From positions 3,906,001 through 3,970,000 of the forward strand of contig LSAX01000001.1 in the NCBI GenBank assembly GCA_001557505.1: a stretch of 64,000 bases of DNA. The letters run 5' to 3'. Position numbers and translations under genes: made by a program. Under the pieces are notes generated by a model. That model saw nothing but the letters and a program-made list of their open reading frames with translations, was not told the origin of the DNA and ran no database searches. Of the stretch, positions 48,186-60,500 are shown piece by piece (position 1 is the stretch's first letter; every line of letters begins with the position of its first letter). Origin of the DNA: Reticulascus tulasneorum. Its lineage: Eukaryota; Ascomycota; Sordariomycetes; Glomerellales; Reticulascaceae.

Positions 48186-50174
48186 AACTTCATCCTCAGG
48201 TCGGGAGTGTGTGTCACTGGACGATGGGGGACTTTGTTGGGGTTCACACAGAAAACTTCCAAACAAATGTCATCGGCCATTGGTGGAAGTTAGGGGTAGG
48301 TGGGCTGCACTTCAGGGTCCAATTCCCGCACTAACTTGATTCGGCGATGGCCAAATGCAGCAGATATGTTGTTCGTTCTTGTTGCGTCTTTATTCCCGGC
48401 GGGCACATACATAGACATCGAAGGGCCAAAAAAGCATCTCTCTGTATTCGCTGTGCGGCGGTATCGCGTTTCGTACCGTAGCGGCTCTTGGCAAAGGCTG
48501 ACCCTCGTTCGCATTGGATGGATGGCACTTCTCTTCCGTGGGTGGATCCCCCCTCCCCTTTACGGATTAAAGGTGGTGGCATCGCGCTCTCTTCTGCCCT
48601 CTCAGGCTTTCTCTGGCTGCAGCGGAAAAGCCAGGCTAGCGCGACGCCACACCCATCATCCGTCATCTCCTACAAAAGGAACGGTGGGTCTGGCGGCCTG
48701 GGCATCCTTGAGCCCATTGTGGGTACAGATACATTTCAAGTACCGGATCCGCACGCCCCCCTGGTGCAGCTGGTCAAGGGGGGGAGGGGGGCGTTTAGTG
48801 AAGGGAAAGGGACACAAGAGATAGCGCAAGCAAGCCTTGCGCGATGAGGGCTCACAGCCGGGCAACCTGAGGCCGAGAGTAGAAAACCAGCACTAGATGG
48901 GCAAGCATTCTGCTTGGCTGCAGGGAGTGAGACATTGGATTTCCCTCTTGACCAGAGGCCGGTGGTGGAGAGGTGTGAATGGAGCAGAGAGATATGGGAC
49001 ATTGAACAAGCAGGGCAATGCAGAGGAAAGGCAACAAAAGCACAGATGATGAAGAAGATGGGAATTTGGAGAATCGGATTTCTTTTACGATACGCGGTTA
49101 GGGGTAGCCCTTGCAGTTTCTCCCTCACCCCTACCCGGCGTTGATGATACCACTGCTGATTGCTCAATGCGAGGATTTGGCGATTTTGATGCTCTCTTAT
49201 GTAGTTATTTTCATTATCATGGGTGCGTTTTCCCTCCGTCTGCGGCCATCATCAATGATAAATCGGGCAAGGGTTTGACCAATTTATTAACAGAGCACAA
49301 ACAACTTGACCCGGGCCCGAGGCGAGCTCGTGCCATCTTTCGTCCGTTGAAGCGGCATGCCCCGCCATTAGGGTTGAGTGATTGATGTAATCGTGTCCGT
49401 TTGAAGCCCAATGGAAAAAGTGCAAGAATCGGCCTAGGACAGCGCCCGGCTACGTCATATTTTCAAAACCACCACCTCGGCGACCGAGTCCCGTCACTTC
49501 CCCCGGCGGCCCATGGAGGAGCAGAAAAGGCATAGAGGTTAAAACGGAAATCAGACAAACTACATGCGTCTTTGCCTGGCGCTTTTCCCCATGATGCGGC
49601 AGCGTCATACATGTAACCTTCAAAGGTTGGCATCTTCGATACCCGGTCGCGGATGATGGGTGGTTGATGTCAGTGTTCGGCGCCACCACGGGATAGCGTA
49701 CGGTGGATGGGCTATGCGGGCAATTAACGGTACGTGCAAAATGTAAGCTGTATGTGTGCGTAGCTCATTTACCTAATTACCTTTCTCGTCGCGACCGGGA
49801 ATCCGTTATGATCTCATTTACATAGATGGGATACGTAGGTAGGACGTAGCGCGCTGTAGCGTGGGAGGTGCAATAGGGTACCCTTTCCGTACCGCTTTCC
49901 ACTACGTATGTAGCAGCAAACTAGCGCCCGGGGGTTGTTAATCGTGGTTATGCCTGGTTTCCTTTTGCCTGTTTTTCCTGCGGTTTCCTGTGTCTCTTCA
50001 AAACCGTAGGGCAACACGGCATGAGGGGAATTGCGCCGTTATGACGCCAGTGACGTCCGTATTGTTGATGCGTCGGGGGGCGGCATGGGGTGGGAATCTC
50101 CATCACCATCGTCACCTTACATTTCTCTCTGCCTTTTTTTTCCTGTAGAGTTTCCAGTGGTTGGCCCCACCCGA

Positions 50175-50188
50175 GGGGGGGGGGGGGG
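50175..50188. repeat. 14-bp poly-G tract
   Basis: Fourteen consecutive G bases, about 3.1 kb upstream of the flbC start codon. Confidence 0.85.
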
Positions 50189-50315
50189 CGCCGCCGCATG
50201 CCAACCGCCAACCACCGAACCAAGTTCGTGGTTTGAATTTTATGCTTTGCGCTGGGCAAGGAAAGCGCCTTGCCAGGTGACGGCAGCAGGTCGATCTCGA
50301 GGAAAAGTAAGTATG

Positions 50316-50319
50316 TACA

Positions 50320-50349
<30 letters not shown>
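50316..50349. repeat. ATAC/TACA microsatellite
   Basis: About eight TACA units in a row upstream of flbC. Confidence 0.85.
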
Positions 50350-50352
<3 letters not shown>

Positions 50353-50488
50353 GTTGTACACACACATGGAGTTTGGATTGGAATGGGGGGGAATATGATA
50401 TGGGGGGAGTAGATACATACAGTACTAGGTTTTGGTGGGTTGGTTGTTGTTTCAATTGCTGGCCGACCCCTGCTCGAAACGCATCCAC

Positions 50489-50511
50489 CACTGACGTACC
50501 TTACGTCAGTG
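50489..50511. promoter_or_regulatory. Inverted TGACGTA pair, bZIP-like site
   Basis: CACTGACGTA, three bases (CCT), then TACGTCAGTG: a perfect 10-bp inverted repeat. Each arm contains TGACGTA, the half-site type bound by CRE/ATF-class bZIP factors. It lies 2.8 kb upstream of the flbC ATG. Function is inferred from the motif only. Confidence 0.35.
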
Positions 50512-51644
50512 CTGTGCTGTGTCCACACCGGGCCCCCGCTTTTCTGCTTTCTCTCCTCGCACGCCCTTGCACGCCCCCAAAGTCCTCTCTGTTCCTGTTC
50601 AGTTACCTCTCAGCACCCGTATGACGAAAGGCCGATGTAGGGGCATGATTTGTAGTGTATGGATGCTTGTACATACACGCTCTCTGGTCGTTTACAGCAC
50701 CCCATCCAAGCAAGGTTGCTTATGTTCTACTTCGACACCTCTCAAAGTCGAGGTACGGATGGATGTACCTGCTCTTCTCGTCCTGTTCCCCCTTCAGTCG
50801 GTTTTGCTTGCACGCCCCCTTCCCTGCGCGCCCTACCTTTCGTTCCGGAGTACCTACTCTCTGTACATACTTACTTACATTTACATCCCTGCATCTCCAG
50901 TCCAGGATCACTCTCCCCATTGATGCCAGCGAGAGAGGCTGCGTTGGGTAGGTGTTCTGTATCCGTACCCTGATGCTGTACCTCTTCTTGCCTTTTCCGG
51001 CTGGTCGTGACTTTCGGCCTACGGGTCCACGGTTACCTGGCCACACGACCACAGAGTGACATGCCTAGCGGATGGCAGGATACGATGTGCGGACATGGAG
51101 CAGAAGGTTAGGCATTGCTTTATTTGCAACCCGAGCTACCTACCTTAGCCTCCAGGTATCTAAATCCGAATCGAAGAAGGCAAGAAAAAAGCTCCAAGCT
51201 ATCCCACACGCCAGAGCCCAAAGCCAAAAATGCACGCCACTCCGAGTCAAGGCCACAATTAGGGTACAGCTTGTCAGTAATACATAACAATACGTTGGTA
51301 GCAGCAGTATCTGGCCGAAGAAAGTTATCTGCCAGACCCTGCATAATCCCATCAACCACACCACACAAACCCCGTCCTCCGCATCAGTGGCGTTCCTTTT
51401 TCTTTGGCCCTTCTTGCTAAAAGCAACCTAGCCTCGCCTTACCTTACATACACTAGAGCTGCTAGGATACCTTTAGGACAAGAAAGACCAAAGCAACGAA
51501 CGGCGGAGGGGGCGCGCGCGCAACATTGACGAGTGTAATATGTACTATGTAGTAGTATGTTTGTATGCACTTGGGGAAAAAGCAAGGAGACTCGGTGCGC
51601 TGAGAGGAGCAAAGTACCACCACACCATATATAGTATAGTTACC

Positions 51645-51666
51645 CTACCTTACTTGCCTAAGGTAG
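51645..51666. promoter_or_regulatory. CTACCTTA inverted repeat
   Basis: CTACCTTA, six bases (CTTGCC), then TAAGGTAG: a perfect 8-bp inverted repeat upstream of flbC. Similar TACCTA/TAGGTA words recur through the gene-poor regions. It could be a protein-binding site or a short hairpin. Confidence 0.3.
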
Positions 51667-53072
51667 GTACATACAGTATATCCATGTAGTATTGCGTAGT
51701 AGAGGCACCTTAAACAAAACGTCGAAATTTTCGCCTTATATCGAAAGCCCATCCTTCCTCCCACTTTCCCTGCTACAGTCGTATACGTGTATATATGTAT
51801 ACATTGTTCAGATGATGTACCCGCTCGTAGTGAGAAAAATAAAATAAAAATACCCCCATCCCGCTAACACAACCACCACAAAATTTTGTATCCTGGACCC
51901 CTTCTTTTTTTTCCCTTATATCCCTACCTACACCTCTCACATTGGCACACCCCTCCCCCCCCTCCCCATATCCCCATCCCTTCGAATCCACACACCGTAC
52001 TTTACAGACAGGGCCAAAAGGTAGACCGACATCATCGCCTCTCTGTTGTGTCTGACCCTTCTTCCGTCCCCCGACCACACCCCCCCTCCCAGAGGGAAAG
52101 TGAGGGACCAGGACCAGGACCATGCCATGCCAGACTGTAAAAGCATTGTCCCTCGCCTCTTCCATCAAAGATCCGCAGCCATCCAAAACCTGACCCAATT
52201 TTTGATGTTCATATCCAATTCATCCATCCCCCAATATCAACAAGCTGCTACATACCATACACGCCAGCTTAGACCCAAAAACCCCTGCTCCGGTGACCTT
52301 GAACTTGTACCTCCAACACAAACCCAAACCCGCCCAAAAACACCACACGTAAAGACGATTCTTCGCCCACCCCAAGGGAAGAAAGCATAACATTCACCAA
52401 ACCAAAACACGCAAACACGGCATCAACTCAAAACTCGTCTCCTACTACGTACTTCTTCTTCGTCCTCCTTCCAACCGGAACGATCGGTGCGGCAGAGGTT
52501 CTTTCTCGATATCAGCAATACCCTCGGGGTGCCTGTGTCCCACGTCAATTTGATCTCAGACTTCCCGTATCCGCCCCTCGTCATTGCAGATCTTTGGCCC
52601 ATTTCGAATTTCCGTGGGGAGCAAAGCAGCAGCATTATCTGGTGCGGTGACAGAAGAGTCGCTTCCTCTTTTCCTTCAGCCTGTCAAATTGGATAACACA
52701 CCATCCTGCGACCTGCTACGTACTGTTCATTGCGCAGAGCCAAAAGCACCGACCGGCCCCTGGTCTCCCCAATCTGACCCTAAGCCTGCCACCCTACCAC
52801 ATCGACACGAACCCTGCCACTTCGGCCGGGCTCTTTTTTTCCAACGGGATATTGGGCTGTCGATCACTCTGAGTCGGAGTCGTCACAGCATTTTACCTCA
52901 ACCTGAGGGAACGCAGCCAGAAAGAAGGGGACTCCACCCTGCATGTCCCGCTGACCAGTGTGCGACAAGCTCCAAAAAGGCGACTCTCTCTGTCTGGTTA
53001 GCCCAAACGATTGGCCTCTGCGTCTCTACTACCTGCACACTACTACATACATACTACCTCTCTACTTCCTTG

Positions 53073-53098
53073 CGTGTGTGTGTGCGTGTGTGTGTCAA
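53073..53098. repeat. GT dinucleotide repeat
   Basis: Interrupted GT run about 230 bp upstream of the flbC start codon. Confidence 0.75.
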
Positions 53099-53327
53099 GT
53101 AGGGCCACATCGGACTCACTCTTATACCTCGCTGATCCCACCTCCTCGACCTCTTTCAAAAAAAAGGATCTTCTTCTCCCTATCTGATCTATCTTACCTT
53201 TTTACACACAAACACAAACTCGGCTCTACTTTTTACGTCGGGATCCCGCATCTGATCAACAAAGCTACTCCAAACCTTCTTCAGAAGGACCAGCAGCACA
53301 TCAACCCCAACCTCGTCACCACCGATC

Positions 53328-54593
53328 ATGACTATGACATTAGACTCGCAACAACGATTCGGATCCCTAACCTTCGACCACATGTCTTCCTACCCAGCCT
53401 CGTCCACATCTCCCCAGTTCTCCAACCCGTGGAGTTCGTCCTCGTCCACCCAGAACCCGGGCCACGGGCTCTACGTCAACGGTCAAGGACTGCACCCCAA
53501 CCTGGCCCTGGATAGATCACAGAATGCTCGGACAAGTACCAGCAGCAACGCCTCGTCCCTGAGTTCTTATGCGCAAATCCCCGTGTCTGCGGCCTCAGCA
53601 GGTAGCTCTCTCATCGCCGACTCTTTCTCGCAACAGAACTTACTCACAGTTCCTCAAGATCTCCTAAGTCTCAACCGGATGCAGGCCACCTCTGCTGCTG
53701 GCTACGGAGACCCAACCTACACCACCGCCGCATCACCCGTCCATGCCTCGTACGCCGCGTCTCCCACGCCGTACGAGACCATGGGCTATGCTCCCGCGCC
53801 CATGCGCTCCACCTTCGCTCTCGCTCCGGAACCAGACCACTCCAGGAGATATTCTCAACCGTCAGTACCCTCCAGCTCCCTCTTCGGCGTCCCGGACTCT
53901 GCTGTCCTGCCCCGGCCTCAACGGAACTCCTTAATTGACTTTTCTTACAGAGGGATCCAAGATGAGCGAAGAGGCTTTGCCGACGCTCTCGACGCTAGCC
54001 ACGGCATGCTTGCCATGAGCCAGGAGACGCCTAGGAACATCTACGGTGCCAGAAGTGACCGGGGATCTGGCGACTCGTATGGCTTTCCGTCCACACACTC
54101 CACCAGCTCATCCATCTCGTCGACTGGTAACTTCAGCAACTACTACGGCGCCGACTCCGTGAGTGACTATTCCACCGCCGGCTCCGACATTGAGTCGGTC
54201 ACATCACGAACACTGCCACGACCTCAAGGGTTGATGGGTAACCAGATTCCGCCTGCGCCTCAGTCAATGATGGGCCAATTCAGCTCCAAGGTCTCGTCGA
54301 GCACCCAGAAGAAGCACAAGTGCAAGGTCTGCGACAAGCGCTTCACCCGACCCAGCTCTCTGCAAACCCACATGTACAGCCACACCGGCGAAAAGCGTAA
54401 GTCAAGAAATGATGCAGTCCCCCCCGCCGCAGCAATCGCAACCGTCGCTAACAATTCTTCCACAGCATTTGCGTGCGAAGTTGAAGGCTGCGGACGGCAC
54501 TTCTCAGTCGTCTCCAATCTCCGAAGGCACCGAAAAGTGCACAAGGGTGATGCGAGATCAGACGCCGGCTCAGAAGATCACCACTCCGACTAG
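53328..54593 (+). CDS. flbC: C2H2 zinc-finger transcription factor, probable FlbC
   Basis: Two-finger C2H2 regulator; FlbC activates conidiation genes in Aspergillus (family knowledge). Exons 53328-54396 and 54466-54593, 398 aa. The 69-bp intron (GTAAGT, branch GCTAAC, CCACAG) lies exactly between the fingers and rebuilds Pro357 of the HTGEKPF linker. Reading through it stays in frame but would insert 23 residues in place of that proline, so retention is possible in principle. Residues 1-325 are Ser/Ala/Thr/Tyr-rich with no fold evident. Finger 1 is HKCKVCDKRFTRPSSLQTH (330-348) plus the HTGEK linker. Finger 2 has C360, C365, H378 and H382 in FACEVEGCGRHFSVVSNL, after which RRHRKVHKG and an acidic end follow. 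Both fingers have all zinc ligands. The FlbC label rests on the finger sequences and overall layout. The gene is isolated: 10.5 kb of non-coding DNA upstream and 7.5 kb downstream. Confidence 0.85.
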   Translation: MTMTLDSQQRFGSLTFDHMSSYPASSTSPQFSNPWSSSSSTQNPGHGLYVNGQGLHPNLALDRSQNARTSTSSNASSLSSYAQIPVSAASAGSSLIADSFSQQNLLTVPQDLLSLNRMQATSAAGYGDPTYTTAASPVHASYAASPTPYETMGYAPAPMRSTFALAPEPDHSRRYSQPSVPSSSLFGVPDSAVLPRPQRNSLIDFSYRGIQDERRGFADALDASHGMLAMSQETPRNIYGARSDRGSGDSYGFPSTHSTSSSISSTGNFSNYYGADSVSDYSTAGSDIESVTSRTLPRPQGLMGNQIPPAPQSMMGQFSSKVSSSTQKKHKCKVCDKRFTRPSSLQTHMYSHTGEKRKSRNDAVPPAAAIATVANNSSTAFACEVEGCGRHFSVVSNLRRHRKVHKGDARSDAGSEDHHSD

Positions 54594-57500
54594 ATTGTTC
54601 AATCAAATTTTCAATTTTATACACCGCGCGCCTCATTGTATGAGTATGGAAGGGACGAAGAGAAAAGAGGCTCTCAAGCCTGAGCGAGGCGACCACGGCG
54701 CGGGCAGCATCTTTGCACGAGACCACGAAGATCTCCAATTCGAGCGATGATCGGCTTTGAATCATCTACACACAACACTCATCAACCACCCACATTCTTG
54801 CACTTTATAAAAGTGCCCAAAAGAGTTTAGACGGTTCCATCTTGCAATATTTTATTATTCACTACCCTCGTTCTAATATTTATTACTATCTGCGAGCGAA
54901 GCAGAGACAAAAGTCGGCGGCGCGGGCAATTGGTCAGGCAGGGCAGGTGCCACTTCGTTTCACGACCGGGGTCTCATGATATGCTGGACAATTTGTCTTC
55001 CAATATTCCCTCTTGCAGCGCGCTGGATTCAGCGAATTGGAGAAGAGCGCGCGTCGGCGGAATGCTATCCTGGGGAGCGAAAGGGGGCGACGCAGTATAT
55101 GCTTCTTGTCGATCCCTCACCCCTTGGCCTCGGTATCCACCACTCCCTGCCTCACACTAGGCATGGGAAAGGATGGTGGTTGGACCAACAACCATCGAAT
55201 CTGATTTTAGCAGTTCGATGGATATGTTCGAAGTTGGGGACGATCTCCAAGTGGTCACGGGAGGACCTGGCGATACCCTCAGCACGGCGTTACAAAGGAT
55301 CTGGGACTTTTATTTGATTTTGACCGGGCTATGTTTTTATCGTTTTACAGCTTGTGGGGAATTTCTTTACGCTTTGTCTTGATGGCTTTTCATCCTGTTG
55401 CCCTTATCTGGCAAGACGATGGTGTCCTAGATCTCATGATTGGAAGGGATGGTGGGAAATCGTGTCTGTCTCTATCTCCGCGCGCATTTTTCAGCCTCGT
55501 CACTTCTTGCAAGACAGAAGTGAGGCGAACTCTTTGTACTATTAGTCTTGATGATGATTATACCCACCAACCGCAAGCAGAGAGCAGCAGTTTGGTTCGA
55601 GAGCGAAACGAAACCATCGTCTTAGTCTATTCTGTCTGGTTTACCCAATGATTGCCTCGTGCCTGCTTATCAGCCACTGGAGATCGGGTCCCAACACCCT
55701 CTCTACCTGTACGCGCGGGAGGAGGAAGATACGCGGCTCCCCCTCTACGGGCACTTAACTCGTACATACATTACACAACATAGATAATCTAATGCTAGTT
55801 TAACAACTCCCAATCTATCATGCAGCTCTCGCGGGCTTCAGATAGACCACCTTGAATGTCCCCTCCCCCCCCCCACAACGGGCGTATCCATTAATGATCT
55901 GACGCACTGCAACGCAGCATAGTTCCACTTTGGCAATCTGCGGTTCTCGAGAGATCGCCAGCTTCGGAATGGGACCCGTGAAACTGACAGCTTGGTGGCC
56001 CCAATTGAACGGGACCAGATGACCACTCGGTTGGCAACCTCAAACGAAGCGGAGCTGCGAACGAGAGTGAAGCACACTCGCGCGTGTCGATCTCATGTGA
56101 AGCGCATTCATTCAGAGCCAACCCAAACACCCCGCCCTCCACATTTTCTTCTCGTAGTTAAGTTTTTCTGTAAGTAAGCTTCGGCTGGAGGGGGGGGAAA
56201 GGTCCCACTATCAAGTTCCCACAGTTTTATTCTCATTTTCATCTCAAAGAAAATAACTAGAGCTAGTTTAATTGGATTGCTCTCCACAATACTTTCTCTC
56301 TCTTTCCCTCTACTTGAGATCTGTTATGAGATGGAGGGTGGCGGCGGGGGAGGAGTCCCGTCCTTAACTGACGTACGTTAAGGCTCATTGAGCCCGATAC
56401 ATGACGGACTCGAGAAAACGGATCTGTCTGTACCCAGTTGCTCGCCCCCCCCCCGACCAAGGCGGAGCGTGGGCAGGGAAAACGGATTGGGCTTGTTTTG
56501 ACAACGACTTGTCAGCATAAAACGAAAGAACGTATCATTCTGTGGGTTTCTTCTCCCTCGTAGCCAAGCCCGATCCCTCAACTCCCGCGCCTTGGTCCCT
56601 TGTGTGGTGGGTGGTGGTGGTGTGTGTGTGTGTCGTGTCTTTGCAACCTCCCAAATGCCCGTCCGTTAAGCTAAGCCGGGGCTAATCAACACGCGAAGGC
56701 AGCGCCGTTTGTGAAAGGAGGCAAGATCATCGCCTGCCGTTTGACAGATGTCGCCCCTCCCCCCCTCCGCAGAAAGAGAGAGACCCTTTTTCCGTGGGCA
56801 ACTGGCAACCAACTCCACTTTAACGTTGCCTCTGCATCGAAGGGTCGTATGTAAGCCTACAGCATACTAGGCTGCTTGGGCTGCCCCGAAAGTAACTGGG
56901 GACGGGTGACCCCATCCTTTAGAGAGAGAGAGTCCCGGAATGGGATTGATGAGCATGTTTCACCAGTTAGATCCCCAGCCCTGTCCTAGCCTTGAAGGGC
57001 AGTGATCGTAGACTCGCCGTGCTCTCAGTGGAGGGGAGAGGGAACGAGTAGAAGTCAATACAGATCAAGCTTCCCGAGGCACGCCTTTGATTGGCCCGAG
57101 AGCGGCCATAGGCAGGCGAGCAGAAAGTACACAGCAAAAGCGGTCCTGGGATGGATGGATGGGATGGGATGTTAGTCAACACGTGAGGCGGTGTGATGGT
57201 ACGTTTTTCGAATGCTGTAATTAGGCAGGGGTACGTACCGCGGGGCAGAGAATGCGGTGTGGAACATGTACAGCAACATTGCTCTTCATCGCCAGGGAGT
57301 TGATTGCAGCCTTCGCCCGCCCGCCCGCTTGCGTTCAAAATGGTGTATCTACCTAATCTGCCATATGTGCGTGGAGCATTTGCCTCGGGGGAGAAATGCT
57401 AAAGATTACGTTACCTTCACTTGTGACTGCGGAGCGGGGGGGGCTTGTTGTGATTAGTCCAGATCACGGGCAACCCAAGTCCGGAGGTGGGGCTTACAGA

Positions 57501-60500
57501 GGAGCCCCATCTCCATAGCACAAGAAAATAAATGGAGACGCTCTCCAAGTTTAGCTATGGGATGGAATGCGCATGACGGCATGTCTACGTTCGAAACGGT
57601 AAGCCTCGTCAGAAAACCGACGTCTGCGCCCTGTCGTATGGGGAGGGCAACGTCGTATCCTTTCTATTTCTTTCTTCTTCGGTTCTGGGAATGGGGGGGC
57701 CGGCCGGGAATACGGTTTGAGGGAGAGAGGGCATATCTGTCAGCGCGAAACGTAGACAACGGACGCTGATGGGCGGACAAAAATATCTCAAGGCTGTGCT
57801 TGTCTCGACGGCCTCTTGGCGCCGTCAACGCTTGGAACGGGTAGCGTCTGCGCCGTGGTTGGCAATCACTCATCCTTCCCTCTGGAACTGTGAATCCGTT
57901 TCGATATGGGATGTATCTCTTTTTCCTTTTCATCTGAAAACCACCCCTCTCCGTAAAGGGTTTGAAACCCCGGGTTGGGCGGCCCCAACGTCATCGAGAA
58001 GGGCGGTTCATATCGTCATTGTACGATGGGGGGGCGCAAAAACAAGTGGGCAGCATAGCCGTAGCTTGTTACAGGATTGCTTGTTAGGCGCCAAGCCCAG
58101 TGCATGGGGGGGTTGGAGGGGCGTGCTAACGGAGCAGATTGATAGATAGATCTTCAGGGTCCTTTGTGCCCCGGACTTTTTGGCCTGCTAAGGGTGTGGT
58201 CATTGTCGAGATGGCATGATTGGGTGAAGCGGTGATGCAATTTTTGCCACTTCGACCTCGCCCTATATTGGAGAGGGGTGTGGGGGGGAGGGGGGAGACA
58301 TTGAGAGGGGTCGCGGAAGTGAGTGTATCATCCAGCAGCAAGCTTGGGATAGCTTCATTGCTACGGTAAATAGATGAGCTACGTATGTAGCAGATGCGGT
58401 TCGTGTGTATGTATCTGATAAGCCAGCTGCGCGAAGACATCACCACTTACATTGCTACTCCACCGCATTCCCGTCCCTGCCACCAGGTACGAACCCGCCC
58501 CCATCTGCCTATCTCCCTCCACATCTTCAGCAATGCCCTCAATTCCGAGCCAAAGCAACCAGCATGCCCCGGAATCACCCACTCCCATTCCACGCCCAGG
58601 GAAGAACCAAACCCTAAAAGAGCGCAAGGTCAGCCCGCTTGCGTTCGAACTGGCACCCCCCCCTTCCGCCCGCCCATCCGCCATGTCGAAGTTGACAAGT
58701 CGTCAGAATAACCCCGGCACCATGACGTCGGTGGCTGCATGTGGGAGAAGGGGCCCCCACCCCTGTCCAGCCCGCCGAGCGCAACGTCATGTCCCACTTT
58801 TGTCGGAGAGCTTGATTGGTCGAGCAAGGGAGAGGGGGTCCGCTCTTTTGAAGCCCCGTTCTTCGCGCTGCAGGCGCCCTCGAGAGGTATGTACACTTGT
58901 GCTCGTTCTTGCTTGTTTTTCAAGTCGGAGATGGATGCGCTGTACTACTCAAAGTACTGCTACTTGTGAGGTTCTTGGGTACGAGATGGTAAAAACTCTT
59001 GAGGTACATTTGCTACGGGCGTCGACTGAGAGATGTAGGTACATTGAGATGGAGGCATTTAGTCTGCCTTTCTGGGGCACTTTTTTTGGGCCCTGGAGAG
59101 CTCTACCTTCAGTGCACTTTAGGTCGCTATAGACCCTGAATCTTTCTTTCAACAACTGCGAGCAGGCCTAACCTATGGTCTGGTGATATATCCACGCTCA
59201 CTCACGCCAAGTTTCAAACATGTCGGTTTCCGGGTGCCGCCCTGTGCCTCTTTCTCTTCCCAGCCCAGAAATGTTTTGTCAGGGACCTGGTTTTGGTGTT
59301 CTTGAAACAAAAGATCTGCTCATCTTCTTGTTTTTCATCTCTTTTCCATCCCAACTAAGGTTTTCGGTGGGGTGGGGGGTGTCATGTCATGTAAGGCTCT
59401 CCCCTCCCCCCCCTCTCTGTTTCTTTTTGGCTGGGGGGTTTCCCGAAAATTATCGTGAGTTTTCACATGGCATTTGGCAAGAACTCCATGCTGGGAAACT
59501 TGGAAATGCCATATCGTGAAGCCCACACGGGGCGCCCATCCGCCCATTGAACCTCACACACACACACGCCCGACCGTCCCGCCAGTAGAAAGTCAACCAC
59601 CCTCCTTTGCAGAAACACACCCCCTCCCCCCCTCCTCACACTCCATCCACCCTCACCTCCTCCCAACCGTCCATGAACGAAAGCGAGGTACTTGGAAGAA
59701 GAAAACTGCAACCTCTGGGCAGGCTAGGTTAGACTGTCCAGTGACGAGCCTCGCCTTGCGCTCTATCACACAATTAAACCTCTCCTGCGACCCCCTTGTG
59801 TTACCACAGCTTTAGGCCCTCGGGCCATTGTCCAATAAGAGATATTTGGACAACAACAGAAGATGCTGCTGGCCTTGCAAATGGTAGAGCCCTGAGCAAA
59901 AGTACCCTGGAGGCACTGAACTAGCCATCCATGCAACCCGTGTCTTGGATAGCGCCCAATTGACACACCTTGTAAACTTACAGAGGCATTTCCACCTCCT
60001 TCTGCTCCCTGTTATTACCGTGCCGGGCTGCGGGATAGGTCCCTCTGTGCCACGGCACGGCTTGAAAGTGCAGCACTCAATGGAATGCGTGTCGAAGGCC
60101 GGTGGAATGCCTGTCCACTTACACACGCGATCGCAAGTGGCACCGGCGCAAAACAAAAGCCCTCAACTCATAGCACTCTAACAAGGCGTCGCAAGCCTTT
60201 TTAACTGCCGACTACCTTCACACCTCAAGACTTCTCATCCCAAAGTCATCCCAAAGCCATCCAATTCGCAGCCCCGTATCCGTACCTGCACTTCCAAGGC
60301 CCCCCACCATCTCCCCCTCTGCGTACCACCGCACTTCCCCCCCTCACGACCACGCCCCCCGTCCCCACCCTGCGCGGCGCCGGCTTTCCTCGCCGCTCCA
60401 TCTCAGACGCTAGGGTGACATCTTACCCTGCCCCGGATCGGGGACCAAGGGCAGGAACGATCCAGGTGCATGCACGCATCAATTTTGTTCGCCACTGAAG

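Larger units (their letters stand above)
42814..50300. other. Gene-poor stretch, no supported gene
   Basis: The first few hundred bases should be the SF3B1 3' UTR. The rest holds only short overlapping frames (up to about 170 codons) without domains or plausible splicing. Two long G tracts are present. A short inverted repeat ACTACCT/AGGTAGT lies at about 45257-45279. I see no transposon ORF, tRNA or rRNA. Confidence 0.45.
50301..53327 (+). promoter_or_regulatory. Probable extended promoter and leader of flbC
   Basis: From about 50500 the plus strand becomes C/T-rich up to the flbC ATG, which fits a promoter and long 5' leader. It contains an ATAC microsatellite, a TGACGTA palindrome, a CTACCTTA inverted repeat and a GT repeat. 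Several upstream ATGs open frames, two of which exceed 170 codons (52584-53102 and 52958-53515, the latter overlapping the flbC start). None looks like a real protein. Transcript extent is unknown. Confidence 0.4.

Noticed and set aside
56845..56915. Stretch with AGTAACTGGGGACGGGTGACC, recalling the 3' half of 5S rRNA
   Set aside because: Only a short part resembles 5S rRNA; the 5' half and box A do not match and no T-run terminator is placed correctly. A covariance search would settle it.
58452..59132. 226-codon plus-strand frame in the flbC-RAX2 gap
   Set aside because: It is Pro/Ser/Arg-rich with no domain, splice support or conserved motif, in C-rich DNA where stop codons are rare by composition.
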